A DNA stretch of 9,760 nucleotides. Source: Spirochaetales bacterium (GTDB lineage Bacteria > Spirochaetota > Spirochaetia > SZUA-6). This document shows, piece after piece, positions 4,994 to 9,760 of the stretch (within the stretch, counting starts at the first letter, position 1; every line of letters begins with the position of its first letter). The stretch covers positions 1 to 9,760 of the forward strand of contig QILZ01000357.1 in NCBI GenBank assembly GCA_003233545.1, read 5' to 3'. The notes below the pieces were generated by a model. It was given only the letters and a program-made list of their open reading frames with translations, was not told the DNA's origin and did no database searches. The position numbers and the translations under genes were made by a program.

Positions 4994-7282
4994 ATGGATA
5001 AGCAGAAGCGTATAGAAGAGATTAAAAAAAAACTGGAAGAGCTGGAAGAAGAGAAGCAGTCTTTGGCCCGCGAACTGTCGGAAATAGTATCATCACAAAA
5101 TTCATTAATATCTTCGATAGATGCTCCTGTATCAAAATCCGATAAGATAAAATTATTTATAAGTCTTTTTGTATGTAGAAAAGATATATATCCTGAGCTC
5201 TGGGAAAATACAAAAAAAAGAATAAAAGGCTATTCGCCTGTTTGTAAAAACGAATGGATACCCGGAATTTGTAAAAAACCGCAGGTAAAATGTTCCGGAT
5301 GTGTGTATGGAACATTTAAAGAAGTAGATGAAAAGGTAGTTCAGGCACATTTGCAGGGGAAGATTACAATCGGTACTTATACAATCCGCAGAGATGATAC
5401 CTGCATTTTCTTAGCTGCCGATTTCGATAAAAAACAGTGGAAAGATGATGTGCTTTCCTATAAAAAAGCAGCGGAAGATATAAACGTTCCTGTGTATGTT
5501 GAAATTTCAAGATCCGGAAACGGCGCCCATACCTGGATATTTTTTTCAGGACCGATTCCTGCGGGATTGGCAAGAAGGCTTGGAACGATTGTTTTAGCGA
5601 GGGCAGCTTATAATAGACATTCGATAGATTTGGAAAGCTACGACCGGTTTTTCCCGAATCAGGATTATCTTCCCGACGGCGGATTCGGGAATTTAATTTC
5701 ACTGCCTCTGCAGAGAATTCCGAGAAATAACGGGGATACGGTTTTTGTAAATGATCTATTTATTCCGTATGTAAACCAGTGGGAATTTTTAGCCGGAATA
5801 AGTAAGCTTTCTCTGACCGATGTCAGGGCAATTGTTTCCGCTAATACTTACGGGAAATCGGATTCCGATACGCAAGAAGATGATGCAATAAAAACTGCGG
5901 AAATGGATATATCTTTTAATGAGAAGGAATTGGTTAACGATTACAGAAAGCAGGTAAGTATAACTGTTTCATCTAATTTGAGCATAAACATAAATGGAAT
6001 GCCATCCGGATTAATAACGGCGTTAAAAAGGATTTCTGTTTTTGCAAACCCTAAATTCTTTGAACTGCAGAGTCTAAGAAAGTCCACATGGAAAACCCCT
6101 AAATATATATTCTGCGGAGAAATTAAGGATGGGAATCTCGAATTGCCGAGAGCAGCACTTGAAAAGGTTAAAGCGGTTCTATTAAAAGCAGGTTCGGAAG
6201 TTGATGTACGGGATAATAGAATAAAGAATAAAAAGTATGTAATTAAATTTAATGGTAATTTAAGCGAAGATCAAACAAAGGCTTCTAAAGAAATGCTAAA
6301 GCATGATTATGGTATCCTTTCTGCTCCGCCCGGTTCCGGAAAAACAGTTATTGCATGCAACATCATATCAAAAAGAGGAGTTCCTTCTCTTATACTGGTT
6401 AATCGAATACAGCTTGCGAAACAATGGTCGGAGCATCTTATGAGATTCTTAAAAATTGCAGATAAGGATATTGGAATTATCAGCGGAAGTAAAAAGAGGG
6501 TTACAGGTAAGATAGATATTGCTATGCTCCAGACTTTATCAAAGATGAATGACCTGCAATCGATTTCCGGAAATTATGAACAGCTAATTGTAGATGAATG
6601 TCACCATATTCCTGCATTTTCATTTGAATCGGCAATAAAAAAGTTTCCGGTCAGATATTGTCTTGGTTTAACAGCGACACCTTACAGGAAAGATGGGCTC
6701 GAACCGATTTTATACATGCAATGCGGGCCGGTACGATATGAAATGAAAGAGAATGAATCTTTACATTTAATTAAAAAAGTTATAGTTAGAGAAACGGATT
6801 TCCGGCTGCCTGCAGCTGCTTTTGAATCAGGGCCCGAGCCGCAGATACAGGAAATATGGAATTATCTTACAGAAAATAAAAAGAGGCTTTCCCTGATAAG
6901 CGCTGATATTACCAAATTATTAAAGGAACACCGTATTCCGCTTATTTTATCCGATAGGAAAGATTACCTGATAAAAATTTCTGATAGTTTGGAGGAGATG
7001 CTGAATGGTTTTAACTGTAATAAATATATTTTTACAGGCGATCTGTCTAAAAAGGGAAGAGACAGGATGTATTCAGATATTAAGGATTCAATAGCAAATA
7101 GTATACCCTTATGTATTTTATCTACCGGTTCTATGCTTGGCGAAGGATTTGATCTTCCGGAGCTGGATACATCCACCGGACTAACGATTTCCATGTTTAA
7201 GAATAGGGTAAAGACCTATAAAAAGATGGGATATGTAGTGGAATCGGATAATAATAAGATATTAAAATGGATTCATTTGTAG
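4994..7282 (+). CDS. TOTE-type AEP primase - SF2 helicase fusion lacking helicase motif VI
   Basis: From ATG 4994 the protein has 762 residues. A coiled coil (about 1-40) leads into a four-cysteine cluster (C84, C93, C100, C103), then an archaeo-eukaryotic primase domain with AADFD (141-145), SGNGAH (174-179) and DRFFPNQ (217-223), as in TOTE conflict-system primases (PF22548). The SF2 helicase follows: Walker A APPGSGKT (444-451), DECHH (534-538), TATP (560-563) and motif V GEGFD (716-720). After LDT (726) the sequence jumps to TISMFKNRVKTYKKMGYVVE. Relatives carry about 45-50 residues there, including QYAGRLHR with the motif VI arginines and a YDYVD stretch. An in-frame deletion therefore probably disables the helicase while leaving the primase intact. 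The frame opens upstream with TTG 4862, but the coiled coil at M45 matches family N-termini. No ribosome binding site precedes 4994. Such proteins are thought to serve in conflict between cells and mobile elements. Confidence 0.85.
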   Translation: MDKQKRIEEIKKKLEELEEEKQSLARELSEIVSSQNSLISSIDAPVSKSDKIKLFISLFVCRKDIYPELWENTKKRIKGYSPVCKNEWIPGICKKPQVKCSGCVYGTFKEVDEKVVQAHLQGKITIGTYTIRRDDTCIFLAADFDKKQWKDDVLSYKKAAEDINVPVYVEISRSGNGAHTWIFFSGPIPAGLARRLGTIVLARAAYNRHSIDLESYDRFFPNQDYLPDGGFGNLISLPLQRIPRNNGDTVFVNDLFIPYVNQWEFLAGISKLSLTDVRAIVSANTYGKSDSDTQEDDAIKTAEMDISFNEKELVNDYRKQVSITVSSNLSININGMPSGLITALKRISVFANPKFFELQSLRKSTWKTPKYIFCGEIKDGNLELPRAALEKVKAVLLKAGSEVDVRDNRIKNKKYVIKFNGNLSEDQTKASKEMLKHDYGILSAPPGSGKTVIACNIISKRGVPSLILVNRIQLAKQWSEHLMRFLKIADKDIGIISGSKKRVTGKIDIAMLQTLSKMNDLQSISGNYEQLIVDECHHIPAFSFESAIKKFPVRYCLGLTATPYRKDGLEPILYMQCGPVRYEMKENESLHLIKKVIVRETDFRLPAAAFESGPEPQIQEIWNYLTENKKRLSLISADITKLLKEHRIPLILSDRKDYLIKISDSLEEMLNGFNCNKYIFTGDLSKKGRDRMYSDIKDSIANSIPLCILSTGSMLGEGFDLPELDTSTGLTISMFKNRVKTYKKMGYVVESDNNKILKWIHL

Positions 7283-7379
7283 TGGTTTTAGGTTTTCTTT
7301 CTGTCATCTTATTAAAAAAAGGCTGTCTGTATTGGAGGAAAAGAGCAGCATACATTGTAATAGCTCTTATTAACTTTAA

Positions 7380-7794
7380 TCGATTATATCACATATTATT
7401 AAGAACAAACAGAGGAAAACTATTTCCGTTGAGTTTATGCGCCCGGTTAAAACAGGGGCGGAAAGCCTTCTTTCCCTTTGGAAGAATCGAAAGAAAAGAC
7501 GACCTTATCTTTTTGCCATGGGAACTGATTTTGCAAAACTGATAACTCCGTTTATCCGGTACGACATTCTTCATGCAGCCTAGTACTTACTGATATTGTC
7601 CCGAAGTTACCGGTGCACTTTCTATGACTTAAGAAGGATTTTCGCCTGCAGGAGATGATAGAAAAGATCAAGTCGAAGGCCTGTGCCGGAGGGTTTTAAT
7701 TGCCGGTGATAACAGCCGGGGAATGCGTTTAAGAACTGTGGTTTTTTACTTTAAAAGGCAGGAAATAAGGGATATAATAAAGTCAGAGGGATAA
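7380..7794 (+). pseudogene. Decayed gene of unknown family, at least three frame breaks
   Basis: Coding-like segments line up across three frames. Frame one (7380-7583) reads ...NKQRKTISVEFMRPVKTG, LWKNRKKRRPYLFAMGTDF, AKLITPFIRYDILHAA, then TAG. Frame two (7586 on) reads LTDIVPKLPVHFL, TGA (7625-7627), then KKDFRLQEMIEKIKSK. Frame three (7687-7794) reads RRVLIAGDNSRGMRLR, TVVFYFKRQEIRDIIKSEG, then TAA. The pieces follow each other in order, and the final stop is 2 nt before the next gene's ATG, as in an operon. This is best explained as one former gene of 140 codons or more that has picked up indels and stops. An overlapping 91-codon frame (7267-7542) lacks a ribosome binding site and is probably not real. 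I do not recognise the family. Confidence 0.5.
7773..7778 (+). promoter_or_regulatory. Consensus -10 TATAAT ahead of the coiled-coil gene
   Basis: TATAAT is a perfect -10 hexamer, 19 bases before the ATG at 7797. The -35 at 17-nt spacing is TTTAAA (7750-7755), which is weak. Transcription would start near 7785, at the AGAGGG ribosome binding site (7785-7790), giving a leader of about 12 nt. It lies inside the end of the decayed upstream gene, so it may be either residual or a chance match. Confidence 0.35.
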
Positions 7795-7796
7795 AA

Positions 7797-8120
7797 ATGG
7801 CGGTAACTAAAGAAGAATTAACAGAGATAGGTGATTATATAAAACAGAAATTCCATGAATGAGTTGTAACTGAAATTCCGGATTTATCCTCCAGGGCATA
7901 TGAAATAGAACTTCGTGAAAGAATTGTAAGGGTAGAGGAAGAACTTAAGAACCAGCGTGAACTTATGAAGCAGGGATTCGATCTTATGGATAAAAGGTTC
8001 GAACAGGTAGAAAATCGTATTGCCGAGATTTCCCGCCGCATGTTCCGGTTTATGGTATGGTCCTTCGGCTTTACTGTTACAGTTGCAGGAATCATCATTG
8101 CGGTGCTAAAATTACGATAA
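7797..8120 (+). pseudogene. Small coiled-coil protein with C-terminal membrane segment, interrupted by TGA
   Basis: AGAGGG is 6 nt before ATG 7797. The frame reads MAVTKEELTEIGDYIKQKFHE, then TGA (7860-7862, codon 22), then VVTEIPDLSSRAYEIELRER and on to a stop at 8118, 107 codons in all. Residues 36-80 form a heptad-like coiled coil (RIVRVEEELKNQRELM, then DKRFEQVENRIAEI). Residues 86-104 (MVWSFGFTVTVAGIIIAVL) are a membrane anchor. As I recall the family, the motif around codon 22 reads HxEW, so TGA probably replaces TGG by one substitution. The code is standard, since W88 and the neighbouring genes use TGG. Readthrough or reinitiation is conceivable, but a nonsense mutation is simpler. Role unknown. 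Confidence 0.7.
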
Positions 8121-8190
8121 GTTAGCAGCAGTAGCTTCCTGTATATTAGCGGCCATATTTTGGGAGTATGGGCTGAATTCCATCCTGTAA

Positions 8191-8313
8191 ACCATAAAAA
8201 AAGGAAGGTACAAACCTTTCGCCGAACTTGCTTTGTGTATTGCCGGAGTGCTCGATGCGGCTGTAGAGGAATTGTTCTTAGGAAGATACTCCCTACAGGG
8301 AGGGAAAAGATAA
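8191..8313 (+). pseudogene. C-terminal remnant of an XRE/YozG-type repressor
   Basis: The plus strand reads TIKKGRYKPFAELALCIAGV, then LDAAVEELFLGRYSLQGGKR and a TAA at 8311-8313. Small XRE repressors of the YozG type end with TINAIEKGRY-PSLELAL-IA, then V-VEE-F, and the resemblance is clear. A TAA (8188-8190) directly precedes the remnant, so the recognition helix and N-terminus are missing or frameshifted. Upstream in the same frame, 8110-8187 reads as a hydrophobic piece (LAAVASCILAAIFWEYGLNSIL), which may be unrelated. Its end is 27 nt before the next gene, whose ribosome binding site lies downstream of it. Confidence 0.5.
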
Positions 8314-8340
8314 ATAATAAAGCTTAAGGAGGAGAAAAAT

Positions 8341-8856
8341 ATGAGCAAAAGAAACAAAATGAGAATCATATTAATCTTTCCGGCTGTTGTATTTCTGTTT
8401 CCGTTATTCAGTACTTCTGCACAGGAACTTAATATCTCTGCAGGCATATCATGGGATCTCTCTTTAAAAGGAGGAATAAGATACATGATTACACCCGCAT
8501 TCGGTATAAAAGCGGATATGGGTATATCACTATTCAGTCTGGAAGGTGATGCTGCATTTACTTACGATCTTTTTTTTGTTGCAAAACGGAATATTACCGA
8601 TACACCTTTCGGATTAGGCGTGTATATCGGAATACCTACGGGTTACTTTGTTTTTACCAGCCCTTTTTCGATTATGAATGCATTCGGACTCTCCCTTTTT
8701 ACGGATTACAGGCTTACCGATACGGTTAATCTCAGTTTAAGAGCGGGCGGCGGGTATCCGTTGTTCTTTACGGACAATAGCTGGGGTTTTAAGCAAACCC
8801 GGTTTCCACTCGGTATATGGCCGGATCTTGGTCTGGAAGCATATTTTAAATTGTAG
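8341..8856 (+). CDS. Exported beta-barrel-like protein, unknown function
   Basis: AAGGAGGAG (8325-8333) is 7 nt before ATG 8341, a strong ribosome binding site. The 171-residue product starts MSKRNKMRIILIFPAVVFLF with a signal peptide, likely cut near residue 27 (STSA-QE). The mature part alternates short amphipathic strands and glycine or aromatic turns (for example LSLKGGIRYMITPAFGIKAD, GLGVYIGIPTGYFVF, LSLRAGGGYPLFF), and ends LGLEAYFKL. This pattern suggests an outer-membrane barrel of about eight strands, like small porin or OmpW/OmpX-sized proteins. The last residue is L rather than the usual F. No family named. No obvious promoter was found; the coding remnants upstream make its transcription unclear. 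Intact. Confidence 0.78.
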   Translation: MSKRNKMRIILIFPAVVFLFPLFSTSAQELNISAGISWDLSLKGGIRYMITPAFGIKADMGISLFSLEGDAAFTYDLFFVAKRNITDTPFGLGVYIGIPTGYFVFTSPFSIMNAFGLSLFTDYRLTDTVNLSLRAGGGYPLFFTDNSWGFKQTRFPLGIWPDLGLEAYFKL

Positions 8857-8890
8857 TTTTTAAGGTGATTGCCTCTGCACCTCTGCTTCC

Positions 8891-8919
8891 TTGACAGGAT
8901 TCGCCTTTTTCGTTAACCT
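8891..8919 (+). promoter_or_regulatory. Promoter of birA, -35 consensus, -10 weak and overlapping an operator-like half-site
   Basis: TTGACA (8891-8896) is a perfect -35. At 17-nt spacing the -10 is TAACCT (8914-8919), only a partial match. Transcription would begin near 8926, about 3 nt before the ATG at 8929, and no ribosome binding site is visible. The -10 lies within the left half of the palindrome at 8908-8943. Confidence 0.45.
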
Positions 8920-8943
8920 GATGAACAAATGGAGTTAACGAAA
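8908..8943 (+). promoter_or_regulatory. BirA-operator-like inverted repeat over the birA start codon
   Basis: TTTCGTTAAC (8908-8917) and GTTAACGAAA (8934-8943) are perfect 10-bp inverted arms, 16 nt apart. Known BirA operators pair half-sites of the type TTGTWAAC and GTTWACAA with a 14-16-nt spacer. The core GTTAAC and the spacing match, though the outer bases differ (TTTC rather than TTGT). The left arm overlaps the -10 and the right arm lies in birA codons 2 to 5, with the ATG between. Binding by BirA should block its own transcription. Confidence 0.6.
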
Positions 8944-9760
8944 GAAATAACGGCAGGTCCTAAAGGAAAGCTGCTGAAGGTTCTAAAGGAAAATATCTCT
9001 TTTATTTCCGGCGAAAATCTCAGCAAGAGGCTTTCCGTAAGCCGGGTTTCGGTCTGGAAACATATCCGCCGCCTGCAGGAACTGGGATATCCCATAGAAG
9101 TCAATCGCCGCGGGTATCTATGGCAGGGAGAGGAGGATCTTCTCTATCCCTGGGAGTTTCCTGACCGGGAATTCATGATCCATTATTTTAATGAAGTTTA
9201 CTCCACAATGGATGAAGCACGTCTCCTGGCAGAGAAAGAGAGTATTCACGGGACCATAGTTGTTGCGGAAAAGCAGAAGAAAGGCCGGGGACGCCGGGAA
9301 CGGGTCTGGCATTCGCAGGCCGGGGGTCTTTACATAACCCTTGTACTAAGAACCCCTCTCTCTGCAGCTTCCGGGTTTTACTTTAGCTTTGCAGCTTCTC
9401 TTGCCGTTGTCCATACATTAAGGCGGCTTTACGGAATCCGGGCAAGTGTTAAGTGGCCGAATGATGTCCTGGTAGAAGGGAGGAAGATAGCGGGTATTCT
9501 TTCGGATATGAGAGTTGATTCGGAGGTAATCCGCTATTTGAATCTGGGGATCGGTATTAATATCAATAATGATCCTTCGAAAGAGGTGCCTTCGTCCTGC
9601 TCGGTAAAAGGGATATTGGGAAGACGGGTATTCAGAAAAGAACTTCTCTCGGCATTACTGGACGAACTGGACAACCGTATAGAGAAGATTCCTGCAGTTA
9701 ATCCGGTTAAGGAATGGAAGAATTATACATCGACTCTGGGCAGGAAGGTCAGGGTAGTAT
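8929..9760 (+). CDS. birA: Bifunctional biotin-protein ligase / biotin operon repressor BirA (3' end cut by window)
   Basis: 277 residues are visible and the frame is open at the window edge. The N-terminus has a winged-helix DNA-binding domain (about 12-65), with the recognition helix in SVSRVSVWKHIRRLQELGY. The ligase domain follows, with the biotin-AMP loop GRGRRER (119-125), KWPND (175-179), GRKIAGIL (184-191) and GIGIN (207-211). The C-terminal cap begins (about 270) as the window ends. It activates biotin to biotinyl-AMP and transfers it to carrier lysines such as BCCP. The DNA-binding domain makes it the group II type that also represses biotin genes. ATG 8929 is the only usable in-frame start: a stop lies at 8914. 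No Shine-Dalgarno precedes it. No biotin-synthesis gene is in the window. The loop reads GRGRRER against GRGRRGR in E. coli, a minor variation. Confidence 0.93.
   Translation, partial: MELTKEITAGPKGKLLKVLKENISFISGENLSKRLSVSRVSVWKHIRRLQELGYPIEVNRRGYLWQGEEDLLYPWEFPDREFMIHYFNEVYSTMDEARLLAEKESIHGTIVVAEKQKKGRGRRERVWHSQAGGLYITLVLRTPLSAASGFYFSFAASLAVVHTLRRLYGIRASVKWPNDVLVEGRKIAGILSDMRVDSEVIRYLNLGIGININNDPSKEVPSSCSVKGILGRRVFRKELLSALLDELDNRIEKIPAVNPVKEWKNYTSTLGRKVRVV

Noticed and set aside
7267..7542. 91-codon frame overlapping the end of the TOTE-like gene
   Set aside because: No ribosome binding site. It conflicts with the better relic frames at 7380-7794 and resembles no recognisable family.
7860..7862. 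TGA recoding as tryptophan across the window
   Set aside because: TGG is used for tryptophan in all intact genes, no intact gene here has an internal TGA, and a single-base nonsense mutation is simpler.
8289..8302. CTCCCT-AC-AGGGAG palindrome
   Set aside because: Lies within the XRE remnant. No T run follows, so it is not a terminator; probably incidental.
8112..8486. Minus-strand frame across the XRE remnant and barrel gene
   Set aside because: Antisense to supported plus-strand coding sequence, with no start signals.
8863..8882. AGGTG...CACCT stem after the barrel gene
   Set aside because: Only 5 bp with a 10-nt loop and no T run; too weak to call a terminator.

Overview
The window looks like part of a moderately AT-rich Gram-negative chromosome. 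A spirochaete or a relative is my best guess, but this is inference from overall feel: an outer-membrane-barrel-like protein, secreted beta-rich proteins, and a small coiled-coil/membrane protein. No rRNA, tRNA or species marker is present to confirm it. There is no CRISPR array and no complete insertion sequence.

Layout. 1-143 (-) is the N-terminus of an Rpn-family PD-(D/E)XK nuclease, running off the left edge. It diverges from 349-1420 (+), an AAA_14/DUF4143 ATPase gene broken by an internal deletion. 1446-3196 (-) is an intact two-gene ABC-2 exporter operon (NodI/NodJ type). 3197-3598 holds only relics, including an apparent homocysteine-methyltransferase N-terminus. 3599-4021 (-) is a small secreted protein whose ribosome binding site can fold into a hairpin. 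4172-4410 (-) is a small charged protein, probably frameshifted, diverging from ygbA (4487-4855, +), a Cys-rich nitrosative-stress-associated family. 4994-7282 (+) is the largest gene: a TOTE-type AEP primase fused to an SF2 helicase, which appears to lack helicase motif VI. 7380-7794 (+) is an unidentified decayed gene, followed 2 nt later by a small coiled-coil/membrane protein with an in-frame TGA (7797-8120) and a remnant of an XRE repressor (8191-8313). 8341-8856 (+) is a signal-peptide-bearing barrel-like protein. 8929-9760 (+) is birA, running off the right edge, with a BirA-operator-like palindrome over its start codon.

Two themes stand out. First, decay: about seven loci carry deletions, frameshifts or nonsense codons, interleaved with intact genes, as expected for an accessory region losing defence or mobile functions. 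Second, promoter architecture: four genes (rpn, the ATPase, the ABC operon, birA) have -35/-10 elements with 17-nt spacing placed so that transcription would begin at, or a few bases before, the start codon, with no convincing Shine-Dalgarno sequence for the first AUG. Other genes here have strong Shine-Dalgarno sequences, so two modes of translation initiation may coexist.

No complete new system is evident. The best candidates for a second look are the motif-VI-less primase-helicase beside ygbA, the autoregulatory birA site, and the leaderless promoters.
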